From positions 1,178,001 through 1,242,000 of the forward strand of contig WJXW01000015.1 in NCBI GenBank assembly GCA_015832175.1: a DNA stretch of 64,000 nucleotides. The letters run 5' to 3'. This stretch comes from Paraphaeosphaeria minitans. Taxonomy: Eukaryota > Ascomycota > Dothideomycetes > Pleosporales > Didymosphaeriaceae. This document shows positions 10,774-21,993 of the stretch, in pieces (within the stretch, counting starts at the first letter, position 1; the number at the start of each line of letters is the position of its first letter). Position numbers and translations under genes: made by a program. The notes beneath the pieces are model-generated. The model had not been told where the DNA came from. It saw only the letters and a list, made by a program, of their open reading frames with translations, and ran no database searches.

Positions 10774-12979
10774 TCAGCACGCCACTTGAGTGTCTATTTC
10801 GCCTGCTTCCTCTGCTTGGCCTGCTTCCTCTGCTTCCTCTGCTTCCCACTGTTCTAAGACTTGGAGGGAAGACACAAGGTCAGGATGTCCCTCTCTAAGT
10901 ATTTGAGACAGCTGCCGCACACACTGCCGTATCAAGGCCATCGCCTCTGCACTCCGCCCTAGAGACCTCCAGGTGAAGGCGAGATTGTGCATGCTGGTCA
11001 GCGTGTCAGGATGGTCCGCTCCCAGCTTCGTCTTGCGAGTCTCTATCACCTCCACAAACAGCTCCTCAGCGTCCTTCCATCGGCCTTGGTTCCTGTATGT
11101 CGCCGCCAGGTTGGCCATGCTGCTCAGTGTGAAAGGATGGTCTGCTCCCAGCTTCGTCCGCGCTCCTCCATCACTTGCTTGCGTAGCTTCTCAGCCTTGC
11201 TCCACTGTCCTCCAAGCGAGTACGCTTCTGCCACCATCGCCATGCTCCACCACGTGTCCTCGTGCTCCCGCCGTAGCACCGTCCGCCGGGTCTTTAACGA
11301 CGCCACAGCAAGCTGCTCAGCCTCAGCCGCGTTGCCGCCCTGCTCTGCATACCACGCCGCTCGATACAGCAGCGTAGCCCACTGTGTCAACGCCAGCTCG
11401 CCCTCCGGTCGCTGCTCTGCAGCTGCTTTGGCGTGGGCAAAGAGCGGTCCGCACACTGCCCAGTTCTCGTACGCTCCTGTCGGAAACGCTGCACTAAGGT
11501 TGCAGATGAACTGTCGCTTCCACCGCTCTAGCTCGCCGTTCGCCGTCAGCCATGCCCGTGTCGCGAGCTGCACAAGCGCGTGCATCTCAAAACTGCGTCC
11601 ACCAGTCTCGTCGGCAATAAAGCAGAAGTTGCGCAAGGCCACCACGTCGTCTTCGAACGTGTCCTCCTCACTCTCAACGCTCGTGCTGGACTGCGACGCC
11701 TCATCATCACCGTCGCCGTCATCCTCCTCCTCCTCCTCCTCATTCTCATCCTCATCCTCTTCCTCCTCTCCGTCGCTGACTGCACCTTCTGTCTCCGGCC
11801 CTGGCTCGTCGCCCTCATCCCCTTCCTGCTGGTCTCGCCATCGCAGCACGTCCTCAGGTATCCCCTGCCGGTCGAAGAAGCTTATGAGCGCGAGCAGCTC
11901 TGCCGCCGATGGTCGTGTCTGCCGTATGTGCTCAAACGACATCTGCCACGTCACGATGATCGAGTTCTTCGCCTCCCAGTCTCGTCGCAGCTTACCCTTA
12001 TCGAAGTTGAGAAGGCTTGTCCGCTTGCGCTCGCTCCTCTTGTAGTCGTCCAGATATTTCGCTACTGAGTATTGAGGCAGATGATTGGAGATGTATGCTG
12101 CCGCTTGCACGATAGCCAGTGGCATATACTCGAGTATCGCGACCAGCTTGGTAATCTCACTGCTATCGCTCAGTGTTTTCAGTTTCTTCTCCAGGAGCCT
12201 CAGTGCGCTGGGCTTGTCCATCGGTCCAACAGTAATAACGTCATTGCGATCGTCGACAAGCTCCAGCGCGGCCTCCCTGTTTCGCGTCGTGACGAGGATT
12301 GAGCCGCGCTCGCAGTGTGGTAGGTACTCGCGCAACGGTCGGGACCCGGTCATCGGCTCTGCAGCTGGGCGGTCGATAAGGCAGCGGGCATCGTCGACGT
12401 TGTCTAGAACAAGCAGCCATCGGCGCTTGCACTCGCGCAGCCAGTCGTGCACCAGCTTGAAGATGTTCGCCTGCGGGTCCTGCCGGCCAGCGATCTTGAC
12501 GCGGTCGGCGATGTCGCGGAAGCTCTGCTCGTACCGCGCTGCGTTGCTGGCGTACACCCACAGCACCCACGTCTCAGGCGACCGCTCGCGCGTGCGGTAG
12601 GCGTGCTCGATGGCGAGCTGCGACTTCCTTCACGACAGTCAGCGGTAGATGCTAGCCAAGCCGTACTCTACCTACCCCACGCCGCCTAGGCCAACAAGCG
12701 CCGTCCATGAGTCTGGCGCGGCGCATCTCGTCTGAAGATTTACAAGTATCGTTCCTCGCTCGACGAAGTCGGTGTCGCGCGCGAACGGTACCACGATCGA
12801 CGGTTGAGGTGGTGTCTCTGCTCGTGCTGAAGCGGGGCCGCGGTTAGCGCTCGTTCGGACCCTGTGAACCTTGCGCCCCCGCCCAACTCACCCGGCGGCC
12901 TGGGGGGTAAAGCAATGTCGGATGGAGTGGGATGGACGCCGGAGATGGAGGCCGTCCGAGCGACTATTCGGTTCGCCAT
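10774..12979 (-). pseudogene. NB-ARC/TPR NLR-like gene, frameshifted
   Basis: A STAND-type NTPase of the fungal NLR-like class (NB-ARC followed by kinesin-light-chain-type TPRs), a group linked to non-self recognition. I assemble three exons on the minus strand: 12892-12979 (ATG at 12979), 12676-12826 and 10774-12627, with introns 12827-12891 (65 nt, GTGAGT, CTAAC) and 12628-12675 (48 nt, CTGAC). The second intron splits the P-loop, which splices to GLGGVGKSQLAIE. The kinase-2 motif is LLVLDNVDD, then come SILVTTR, the GxP-like EYMPLAI and the MHD-like MHALVQ. A roughly 60-residue Asp/Glu/Ser-rich insertion (about 11,690-11,850) sits in the winged-helix part. TPRs read TLSSMANLAATYRNQGRWKD and onward. 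Near 11,155 a one-base deletion-like shift drops the frame to a stop at 11,124, and the TPRs continue in the next frame to 10,774. No N-terminal effector domain is visible: only about 35 residues precede the conserved VPFARDTDFVERG. Confidence 0.85.
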
Positions 12980-13952
12980 CAGCACAGGAAGATTGGAGAA
13001 GGATATAACCTAAAGAAGAACAGCAGGCACCAAAACGACAGAGTCTGTGTGGCAGCAAGTTCTGCTTCAATCGCCGGGTTAAGGACAATGAACACTTAGA
13101 GAAAAGGCTCTGAGAAGACTTGCGACAAAATTAACACGCACAGGCACAGGACACTATTAGCAAGGGATAGTAGCGCAGAAAGAGGATACTAGTAAGGGCT
13201 TTGAGGAGTTTATGGGATATCAGAAGGCTGGCATCACGTGATAATTGTACTAGTGCCCTTTAGGCTTAATGCCGGGCGGAATGAAACTCACACTCACACA
13301 CACACACTAGAAACGTCATACTCATCTAAGATTGATGGTAGGGTGGATTTAGGTCCTGTCGGCGTATTGGCTCTAAATTTGGATTCGGTTTTCGCACTAT
13401 CGAGCTGTGCCACCCACAGAATTTGCAGTGACACAACTTGCGTGGCAGAGCGTAGGTGGAGGAGGCGTTGCAGCTTAGGGTTATACTGATGAGGGATTAG
13501 TAGAGACGACCAAGCGTTGATGTGTACAGGGTCTTCGAGTCATCGCGAACCTTCCGACGCGTCTTTGTTGAGATGCAGTGTATGTGGTGAAAGTATGCAT
13601 ACCCCGCGTCCCAAGTTGCACTGGTTTCCTTCCAACGGAAAACTGATTGGTGGATATGTAAAGCGGTAATTGGAAAACATACGATGCGCCTCCTTCTCCT
13701 GTTGTCACACGAAACACGAACTGCAAATTTTCCCTGCTTGTGTTATCGGTTTGAAACGTTCTACTCTCATACATCCACCGCACTACCGCAACAATTCCTC
13801 TCTAATCTATTCTCTATTGAATAGTGAACCATTCGTTACATGGAAAACAGCGCTATTGAGTTCGTATGCGATTCGCCTACCGTAAATTTGAAAATATCAT
13901 CATATACTGACTATACATTGTTACAGGCACCAAGCACATTTGCTCTCACGAG
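12980..13952. other. Intergenic interval, no supported gene
   Basis: This is the shared upstream region of the divergent NB-ARC/TPR gene and DUF6606-type fragment. A short CA-rich run (cacacacacac) lies near 13,291-13,306. I see no domain-bearing frame. Confidence 0.45.
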
Positions 13953-15143
13953 ATGGCTCCGTAGTCTAAGACAACAGCCTACCTCTATCATCATGTTGTA
14001 CTGCCGTTAAAGCTACCTCAGGAGGACGACAGTGACGCTGCACACGAGCGCTCCTTGTTCGAGATGGTTATACAAGCCTTGCAGTACATGCTGAATATCG
14101 TGGACGAGAGCTACGCTGGTACAGTGACCTCTGCCATAGCCATGATCAAGAACCTGCGCGACAATCGGGACGACTATGGTGATGTGAGCGAAGTTCAGCT
14201 GGAAACTCTTCTCTCCAGTCTCTCTGATGAGACTCACAGTCCCGTGCCGCTCGAGATCAAGGCTCAAAATGCGTGCATCTTAATAAGCCGCCAGCCAGGA
14301 CATCTCAACTTCGAATTCTTTGAGTTGGCGCCCACCAACGAGGCAGCTCTACGCGCTACGCGACTCACGCGGACATTTCCGGGCTATGCATCGCGCGTTG
14401 CAGTCGACAGGATCATGGACAAGAGCCTTCAGAAATCTATAGCCGGTACAATCGCGAAGATGGCAACTCAGTCAGCACCAGGATTTCAGCCACAAGCTCG
14501 CAAGAATGGACAGGATGAAGATGAACATCGTGATACCACTGCACCGGGACTAGTGACCGACTTCCTGATGACTGTTGTCGCAGTTCTTGGCGAGACGACT
14601 GATGTGAAACGCATCACAAAGGCCACTCGAGAAGATGTGCTATGGACTCGTTGCGAACAGCCGTGGCGGCGTTCACCACTATGGCTTCTCGTCAGAGTCG
14701 TTCTACAACTCTGGTTCACCCGCAATTCAACCAATCTGCAGTCGCCTGACAACCTTTACAAGGCTTTCATGACCTGCATGCTGTCACGATTACTTGACAC
14801 GGTACGTGTGAGCACTATTTCCTAAAGCTGAAGTGTTATAATTTGCTATCTCCAGGCCAGAATCCATTCGAAGAGCATGGGTATCGAGATTGTTCACAAC
14901 GTATCTGCTAAGCTAGTTCGAAGACTACGCAAGTTTGAGCGCTTGGTGCAGTCCCAATATCTTCTTTCCTCTTGGACAGAGTCGACCGCAAGATGCCTCT
15001 TGAAAGCTCATTCCGTCATCGACCAGCACTGGCAAGGTCTAACACAGAGTACTGAGATCAACATTGATACCACTGTAGTGAAGAACATCCAGCCAGATAA
15101 CGATCTCGACATGAAACTACCCGCTCTTGATGCATTTCTATGA
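13953..15143 (+). pseudogene. Truncated DUF6606-type gene fragment
   Basis: The sequence matches what I remember as the N-terminal DUF6606 region of the very large (roughly 3,000-residue) fungal proteins that also carry DUF3638 and DUF3645; their function is unknown. The likely start ATG at 13953 is followed after two codons by an in-frame TAG (13962-13964). The frame is then open through LKLPQEDDSDAAHE, FEMVIQALQYMLNIVDESYA, ITKATREDVLWTRCEQPWRR and SPLWLLVRVVLQLWFTRN. A 54-nt phase-0 intron (14802-14855, GTACGT..CCAG) joins LLDT to ARIHSKSMGIEIVH. The coding match ends at a stop at 15143 after PALDAFL, and nothing resembling the rest of the gene follows. Early stop plus loss of most of the gene argue for a dead fragment. 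The family name is from memory and should be tested. Confidence 0.75.
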
Positions 15144-15456
15144 AGGTAGGATATACGGGTAAGGTTAGGAAATTGCAAGATCTAAAATTTTGGTTTTAAT
15201 GTGCCAAAGGGTAGAGTAAGGGTGTGTTAATCGAATGCACTCTTCCGATTTTGAATTGAAGTTGTGGTTGTAGAATTATCTACGTTGAAAGTGGTGAAGT
15301 ACTGGAGTGAGGTCCTAATCGAGTAAAGCGCGCGAAGAGAAGGCGCTGAACTAGGAAGAGTTATGTCCTGAATACGCTAAGCCGAAAGGAGTTTCCTCCT
15401 GAATCTCTAGCTTATAGATTGTTCATACTAGGAACGTGAGCTGTATAGCTTATAAC

Positions 15457-16485
15457 ATGCCAGGAGGAAGGCCAAAGAAGTACATTACAGCTGAAGCTAA
15501 AGCCGAGGCGAAGCGAAGACATAACCACGAAGAATATCTCCGCAGAAAGGACCGTCCTTTCCAGCGTGAGACTCGCCCCGAGTTCGTTCACTATGAGCCT
15601 ATACCCCTAGGTATACCGACAACCACCCGCATAGACCTTGGTCTTCGAATTAGCACCGACGTTCCTATTCCTTGCGATTCTCTTATCGGGCCAGACGAGT
15701 TGCCAGAAGGCGAGGATGTATACAGACCACCATCTCCTCTCGCATCGCTAGCAGCAGACGACGTAGAGGCCGCAGCGGTCATCAGTCAACTTCAAACGAG
15801 TGACAGGGAACAGACGAACGAGCGTATCGAGTACGAACGGCGTATACAGCAACAGATAAAGGACAAAGATGCAAGGACTGCTGGTATTTTACTTGAGATG
15901 CAAGCTGGAACTATGGCAGTACGCTCAAGCGCAGATAATATCCCAGAGCACTCAGGGAACATAGAGAGGCCGATAGAACTAGACAGCGATAGCGTTGATA
16001 CTACAGCAGGTCAGATTCAGGCTATCGAGAACAGCAACCTGCAGCGATCGTCCACAGCGCCTATTATTGAGGAACTGGCTACTACGGAGGAGCCCCCTGT
16101 TGCGAACACTCACAGTGTCAGCGACACATTAGCACCCACCCCAGCAAAAACTACTTCTACTTCTTCAAAAGCTCTAAACAGCCCGCAAACACCTAGCCAG
16201 CGCAGCGTCTCTTCAGCTCGGTCGACCGGCCGACGCAAGACCTTCCCAGCCCAGAGCAACACACTACTGTCTTGGGTCAAGCCTGTATCCAGACAACCGT
16301 CTGAGAACAGTAATACACTGCAGCTAGCGCAGGCGTCTCTCAGCCATAGCACGCCTCCACCACTACCCCCCTCATCTAACCGTAGTACACCTCGCCTACC
16401 ACAGCCGTCTAACAGCAACAGCACGCCTCAGGCAGCCGCGCGAGGCACACCAGCCGCTGGGTCGCCCTCACCCGGCCCGCCCTAG
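15457..16485 (+). CDS. Hypothetical Pro/Ser/Thr-rich protein with basic N terminus
   Basis: 343 residues from the ATG at 15457; the frame is open 21 bases further up but only from a GTG. The N terminus (MPGGRPKKY, then KAEAKRRHNHEEYLRRKDRP) has an AT-hook-like GRPKK and a basic helix. A middle segment of about residues 35-110 is rich in Pro and Ile (EPIPLGIPTTTRIDLGLRIS). The rest is disordered and Ser/Thr/Pro-rich, with a short TLLSWVKP patch and a repeated STP-type tail. Basic GRP-K starts of this kind are common on the first ORF of fungal mobile elements, so this may be the N-terminal piece of one, but no transposase, helicase or reverse transcriptase follows. I do not recognise the family. 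Confidence 0.5.
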   Translation: MPGGRPKKYITAEAKAEAKRRHNHEEYLRRKDRPFQRETRPEFVHYEPIPLGIPTTTRIDLGLRISTDVPIPCDSLIGPDELPEGEDVYRPPSPLASLAADDVEAAAVISQLQTSDREQTNERIEYERRIQQQIKDKDARTAGILLEMQAGTMAVRSSADNIPEHSGNIERPIELDSDSVDTTAGQIQAIENSNLQRSSTAPIIEELATTEEPPVANTHSVSDTLAPTPAKTTSTSSKALNSPQTPSQRSVSSARSTGRRKTFPAQSNTLLSWVKPVSRQPSENSNTLQLAQASLSHSTPPPLPPSSNRSTPRLPQPSNSNSTPQAAARGTPAAGSPSPGPP

Positions 16486-17310
16486 TACCTATCGGCTGCG
16501 CTAGGCGCTCGAGCATTCCAGCAGAACTCCATCACCAACCCTAACTGTTAGGGTTAGCTGGTAATGCGCTCCCACAATAAGTTTCAATTGATATAAGCTT
16601 GTCAATTGATGCAAGGTGCTATGCTGAGATGGAGCGAATTGGAAGAAAAATGGAAATGGCTGGGTACCGGTATATGGAGGCAGCGCGGCTAGCACTTTTA
16701 ATCTGCTTCTTTTCAATAGAGGAGATAGCAAGAATTAAATCTGCTTCTTGATAGCTTGATTGAGGCATACGTGGCTGAGCTATAAAGATTGATAGATGAG
16801 ATGGTATATAAAGTTGGTGGGGCTGGCGACTCGCTTGTAAATCACGTTACAGGCAGATACCAAACAGAACATGAAGCTTGGCGAACATCAGGGGCCGGTT
16901 TTTAGGTGACGAGGCCACCGAACCCTAGAGGGTCATCTCGCATTGGCAAATACCGCATCGCATATCAACGCGCAAACGATCGTATCGGCTTCGTCGTCAT
17001 TTGCTGTGCAGGCTGAGTGAAGGCCCCTGTCGTGAGCGGGGTTGCATGGCCTCGTGTGGGCGCTCGATTGCCTGCCTCCAGCCAACGACGATCCCTCGTC
17101 CGCGCAACTTCAAAACCTGCAAGCGCGGAAGCTGGATCTCAGACGATGCTGTTAGCATAAATCTCCACCATAGTTGTATCGTGCAATAGCTAGGGTTAGA
17201 AGAAGAACTAGCGCGCGCAAGGTTAGGTCTCCGCATCCTCTATAGAGCTATTAGTAAGATACTACAGCATTTAACCGCGTGCATGTTAGTAGTCTAGGCT
17301 TAAAACTTGG
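16486..17310. other. Non-coding interval with telomere-like inverted pair
   Basis: No supported gene. At about 16,537-16,560 CCCTAAC and GTTAGGGTTAG face each other as an inverted pair of fungal telomere-type repeats. A TATA-like stretch occurs near 16,804. Confidence 0.4.
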
Positions 17311-19640
17311 TGCTCGCACACTCCTGCGCTGCTCTAGGGAACTTCACTAACAGGGGCAAAAACTGAGTCCACTCGTCCGCTGTACACACTAGAGCTTAAC
17401 TAGATGTGGCTTAGCTGTTATCGCCCTGCGCCCGCTGACCTCTTCCTGAAGGATGTCTCCCACAACGAGGTGCGGCCCCGTGTGCGGGCGGTACACGCGT
17501 CAAGTGGCGCAGACATACGGGAAACCGTTATGTGCCGGAGACTCTACCTACAATTTGTGGGTTGCAACTTGCGACAGGCCTTGCACGTGTGGGCACGTAC
17601 CGCACGCAGGTCCATAATAAAAAGCACTCTATTGCGGGCTACTTCGTATGCCCTTGACAGGTACAGCGCAGGGGCCGTACGAAGCCAAGACCTACCCCAG
17701 TCTGCTCCTCCCCCACAGCTCTGCTGGAACGCACCATGCGCCGGCGAAACAAGTGCACACATGGAGCCTTGCGTCGTAATGCCTGTACTCGGTCCCTTCG
17801 CGCTACAAAGGTAGACTACGCCGCATAGCACGCTGCGCAGTGCGCTCTTTTGGCCCCACGAGCTCGAGAGATGTGCAGATCCAATTAGCCTTATTACCCG
17901 AGGTTTGAACGCCTGAAAAATACATGTCGACTGCTCTCCGGGTCTTTAAAGTCCTGCCTATCCTCCCGGTCTCCGAGGCGAACATGCTCAGAAGTCGAGG
18001 GTTTGCCAGGTTCGGCGCCACCTGTGTTTGTCTCTTTTTCGTCGCCTTCTTCGTTGAGCACTCTCGTCCCGGGTACTTTCGAGCCGTGTCCCCTCTTGCG
18101 CCGGGGCTGCCATCCGAGGGCGATCTCATCGTTGCTCCATCGCCGTCTCCATCGCCTTCTCCACCAGCGCCACCTCCGTCCGAGGCGTTACGTACTATTT
18201 CCAGATTCGAAAATTATGGACTGGACTCGTCGGAATGCGATGCTGAATTCAAAAACTTGTTCAAAGAGATAGAGCGTGCAGCGGCACACAGAAGAAGTAT
18301 CGGAAATGTCACACAAGCCGATGTCGCCATAGAATGGATTCCGGATGGTGCCATTAGAGCAATGATCTACAGACAAAAGGTATAACACTCCAGCTCGATA
18401 TGATTCATGAAGAGAATTGCGTCTCATATATCGATAGCTTTTTATACTAGAAGCAAAACTCTATAGCGCGTTCCACCCTCCGAGGGCACATGCTCTTCTG
18501 CAGCAGATCGATCGCGCTATCACCGCAAGCCCGGAGCCTATTCCGGACATTGAATTCTCCTTTGTCGTTGAAGACAGACCCCTCGAGGACAAGATTGTCG
18601 ATGAAAAGCCCTCCAAAGGCAGACTCAAGAGAGCAGAACCCGTAAAAAAGAAACCGAAAATAGTTCGCGAAAACCATACAACGTGGGGGCTCACTCGCCT
18701 CCCAGTCGACAAAGAAGTATGGATCATGCCCGATTTCGGCTACTTCTCGTGGCCAATAGACCTAGTCGGCGCCTACGAACAAATTCGCATGGAGATAATA
18801 CAGAATCAGCAACGCTGGGAAGACAAGGTGCCAAAATTACTCTGGCGGGGCGTCCTCTGGACCAACAAGATTCGTGAGAAACTGATCGAGGTTACGCGGG
18901 ATAAGCAGTGGGCTGACGTGGAAGAAATCATGTGGGAGGGCGCTGCCCAGATTCCGGCCAAATTCGCGGGACTGGCAATACCAACAGTTGATCACTGCGC
19001 CTATCAGTACCTCATGCACACAGAAGGCCGAAGTTACTCAGGCCGCGGAAAGTATCTCCTGAATTGTGGCTCAGTGGTCGTTATGCACAAGAGCGAGTGG
19101 ATCGAACCATACCACGATGTCCTGGTTACATCTGGCCCAGAACAAAATATTGTACAGGTAGACCGCAACTTCACCGATCTTGATACGAAGATGAGGCAGC
19201 TGTTAGAGAATCCAGAGCGCGCACAGTTCATTGCGAAGAATGGCCAGGAAACTTTCCGGGATCGCTATCTCACACCCGCAGCGCAAGCGTGCTACTGGAG
19301 AAAGTTGTTCCAGGCGTGGGCCGAAGTGAGCTTCCGTCCGGACCCATTCGGGGTTGTGAACGGGAAAAGCAGATTGCGTGGCGTTCCATTCGAGTCATTT
19401 GTGTAAGCTAGGACAATGATGTTTGTTCAGAACAATGGCTAATCAACCTCTAGTATCAAGGCAATGGAACGGCCAGCACCTCCATGCTCGTGGTGGAAGC
19501 AGGTCACGTTTCGCAAATGTTGATACGGCGTCTGGTTTTCGCCAGGATATGTTTTGGATAAAGGTCGGATTTGGCTATATCACACTACCGTGGGATCTAT
19601 CCGCCCCAGGCTTAAAAATCCGCATAGTCTCCTAATTAAC
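17311..19640 (+). repeat. Segmental duplication, copy 1 (GT90 locus)
   Basis: About 2.3 kb that recurs in the same orientation at about 56,826-59,090. Homology covers the GT90 upstream region (gcacactcctgcgct, accgagtccact-like blocks), the whole gene and about 200 bp past its stop. This copy lacks the Fot1/pogo element that abuts copy 2. Both copies keep open reading frames, and changes are scattered rather than one-sided C-to-T. Confidence 0.85.
17984..19406 (+). CDS. GT90 (CAP10-like) glycosyltransferase, copy 1
   Basis: A predicted type II Golgi/ER membrane glycosyltransferase of family GT90, related to Cryptococcus CAP10 and the KDELC/POGLUT enzymes. Its donor and acceptor sugars are unknown. 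The CDS joins 17984-18379 and 18438-19406 (454 residues) around a 58-nt phase-0 intron (GTATAA..GATAG). That acceptor restores the frame to RQK-LFILEAKLYS; the nearer-looking tactag at 18,450 would not. The start at 17984 is preferred because the ATG 60 bases upstream is ATA in the second copy. A signal anchor (about residues 10-26, FGATCVCLFFVAFF) is followed by a Pro/Ser-rich stem. Family blocks seen are IPDIEFSFV, WIMPDFGYFSWP, KLLWRGVLWTN, YQYLMHTEGRSYSGRGKYLL and GSVVVMHKSEWIEPYH. It is about 90% identical to copy 2 over the last 226 residues. Confidence 0.88.
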
Positions 19641-19844
19641 TGCTAAATAATATATACCGAGTTGAGTTACGTAGGGCCTTTAGCTTTAAGGGGGTATTTT
19701 AGAGAAGAAAGAGCTAATAAATCTCTTTATACTATACCGCGCAGCCAAAGTATATCTACTAGACTACTAAAGAGATAGGTCTACTATTACTAGGATAAGT
19801 TTAGTATAGAAAGGAAGAATAGCTAGGAAGAAGTTATAACTAAT

Positions 19845-20290
19845 TGTTAAATTCAAGAGGGTAGCTAGTCCTAAAGGGTTAAGGTTGGTTCTCGGGCAGG
19901 AGTACTTACGGAGGTGGAAGGTCTTGTTGATACGATAGTATCTTGCGAAGTGTAACGAGTCAACAATATGGTCTGCTAGAATCCAAACGATAGATTGATA
20001 AACAGATTGAACACGAGTATGAGAAGCTCATTCTCGCGTTCCTATATACTAAGTAATCCCACACGTCCCAGAATCCCATATGTCCCAGAGTCCCATACGT
20101 CCCAGAGTTCCGTGCGGGCGAGTCCCATGTGTCCCAGAGTTCCCGTACGGGCGAGGCCCGTGCGGTCCTTGGGACCCGTGGGACCCGGGACCTGTCACCT
20201 GACTGCTTAGTCAGCTGACTCCGGCGGACCGGTGGTCTAGAAGTACAATAAGCTCGTGCCCCGCTGCTCGCGCGCGGCCGGATCCTAACA
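19845..20290 (-). repeat. Solo LTR of the Gypsy family, U3 type B
   Basis: 446 bp on the minus strand, running TGTTAGGATCC... to ...TTTAACA. Its R-U5 (TATATAGGAACGCGAG onward) matches the LTRs at 20517, 22822, 46632 and 54331. Its roughly 240-bp U3 is unique here and carries an array around TGGGACRTATGGGA and GGGACTCTGGGA. Flanks (ctaat and cttac) are not a clean target duplication. Confidence 0.85.
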
Positions 20291-20516
20291 CTTACTTCTT
20301 ACTCTTTTATATAAAAGTATACTTAATCTTTAGATACTTTATTATAGCTAAAGCTATGTAATATATAACTTTAATAATCTTAAAAATTCTTTATAATTTA
20401 GTTCTATTTAAAGTCTAAGCTACTACATACTTAATTAAAATACTATAATAATAATAACCTAATAGTTCTAGCTTATATAATATAATCTAGATATACTATA
20501 TTTACTTCTTTATTAG

Positions 20517-20927
20517 TGTTAAGATCCGAAGGCTAGGCCTCCCGGGATCTTCATATGTATCTACATTCGTTGTTCGAGCGGCACAGCACAAGAGGTCACG
20601 TGACCTGATCAGTGTGATCAGAGCGCCAAGACAACTGATCAGACTGAGCACTCGACATACTGAGCAACTGATCAGTGCTTGATCAGTTTGATCAGAGCGA
20701 TCAGTCCACTGATCGCTCGAAGTATATAGGAACGCGAGGATGGGCTCTCCATACTCGTGTTTAATCTGTTTATCAATCTATCGTTTGGATTCTAGCAGAC
20801 CAAATTGTTGACTCGTTACACTTCGCAAGATACTGACGTATCAACAAGACCTTCCACCTTCCGTAAGTACTCCTGCCCGAGAACCAACCTTAACCCTTTA
20901 GGACTAGCTACCCTGTTGGATTTAACA
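20517..20927 (+). repeat. Solo LTR of the Gypsy family, U3 type A
   Basis: 411 bp, TGTTAAGATCC... to ...TTTAACA. The U3 contains TCACGTGAC and then about six TGATCA palindromes within roughly 115 bp. A TATATA box (about 20,723) is followed by the conserved R-U5. It has the same U3 type as the Gypsy 5' LTR at 46,632, which lacks a 40-bp piece between two actgatc repeats. The flanks attag and ggtag do not form a target duplication. Confidence 0.88.
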
Positions 20928-21348
20928 GGTAGATCGAGGGATATGGTATGCCTTTGCAACAGCGCGTAGACTATATAAACACCTACGTTGTAATCGCGAA
21001 TAGCTACTTGGATAGAGAGCTCACGGGCGTCCATTTTGAAAGACTGTTAGTAGAGATATCGCGTGTTCTGTGCAGGAGTCGCGTTTTGCCAAGGTGGCTA
21101 GAAACCATAGGTGGCCGGCATCTAGGTATATGCGCTAGCTGAACTAAGACGAGCTTCCCACTCAGCTTACTACTTCCTTATGTAAACTAGGTCTATATAA
21201 GACGCACTTCTAATCAGGCTTCTCCTGTTCAGTAACAATACAGTTAATCACCCCAAGCAGTACGTTCAGCTCACCTCCACAATCTCTTAACCTTGGGTTA
21301 TAATAACTCACTCCTCCAACACTAGACCTGCTCTTTATATACTCAGAC
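20928..21348. other. Probable promoter region of the small membrane-protein gene
   Basis: No gene is supported. A TATA-like ctatataag (about 21,191) and a pyrimidine-rich leader precede the ATG at 21,349, as is usual for fungal promoters. Confidence 0.35.
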
Positions 21349-21675
21349 ATGCTCGCAACGCTCTTTCGCCTCGGCCTACAAGGTATCCTCTACTACGGCG
21401 CGTTCAGTCGATTCACGCACGGACAATACACGCCAACGTTCTATGAGTACCAGCTTGAACGAGCACCAAACACCGCAAACACGCAATATGTTCCCGTTAT
21501 TGACGTCCTTCTCGGTTCTCTTCTCTTTTCCAGCCGAGCGCGACACTGGGCTGCTCTGTTCTTTGCTATTGCTCAGGGTGGCGGGATCATTAAGCTATTG
21601 CAGAAAGGAAAAGACGTCACACCAGATGTTGGACTTTTTACAGTTGGCATGATTGTGTTCCTGACATCCTGGTGA
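21349..21675 (+). CDS. Small predicted membrane protein, intronless
   Basis: 108 residues with about three hydrophobic helices: residues 3-17 (ATLFRLGLQGILYYG), about 48-73 (VIDVLLGSLLFSS, then HWAALFFAIAQGGGI), and 92-107 (VGLFTVGMIVFLTSW). There is no cleavable signal peptide. The layout resembles small DoxX-like or other four-helix membrane proteins, but the match is too loose to name. It is one of few intact genes among solo LTRs and AT-rich blocks, and its codon use is normal. The function is unknown. Confidence 0.55.
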   Translation: MLATLFRLGLQGILYYGAFSRFTHGQYTPTFYEYQLERAPNTANTQYVPVIDVLLGSLLFSSRARHWAALFFAIAQGGGIIKLLQKGKDVTPDVGLFTVGMIVFLTSW

Positions 21676-21993
21676 ACGGTGGAAGCGTTGGGTGCATTGA
21701 TCAATACCTAGGCTTTTCTTCCGGCATTAAGCACGCGGCCAAACAGAATATTCGGGTTGCGATTAGTGGGGATGTGCGAGCGGAACGTGTTTTACAAGCG
21801 AGCGCCGCGTACAAGCGAGCGCCGCACCCTACCCACTTTGCGCGTCTCTTTGAGCATACAACTTAATCACGTTACAAGGCAGTATATAGATATTAATACA
21901 ATAGATTAAGTAGCATCTACAGAATCTCTCGTTGTGCCTAGGCTCTCTGCACCTCGTGCATCGCGCCAGAGCCTGGCGGCTGAGGCCCGATCG

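Noticed and set aside
10987..12600. Long plus-strand open frames opposite the NB-ARC/TPR gene (up to 352 codons)
   Set aside because: Antisense shadows: the minus strand carries all NB-ARC and TPR motifs, and the Ser-rich plus-strand peptide mirrors the Glu-rich insert.
17404..17814. 136-codon frame upstream of GT90 copy 1
   Set aside because: The homologous region in copy 2 is aligned but not open in that frame, so it is not a conserved gene.
18380..18450. Intron ending at tactag (18,450) in GT90 copy 1
   Set aside because: It leaves exon 2 out of frame; the acceptor at 18,437 restores the GT90 reading frame in both copies.
19840..20516. ctaat next to LTR B and attag next to LTR A as an inverted target-site pair
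   Set aside because: A 5-base match in AT-rich DNA is weak, and neither LTR has a normal duplication on its own.
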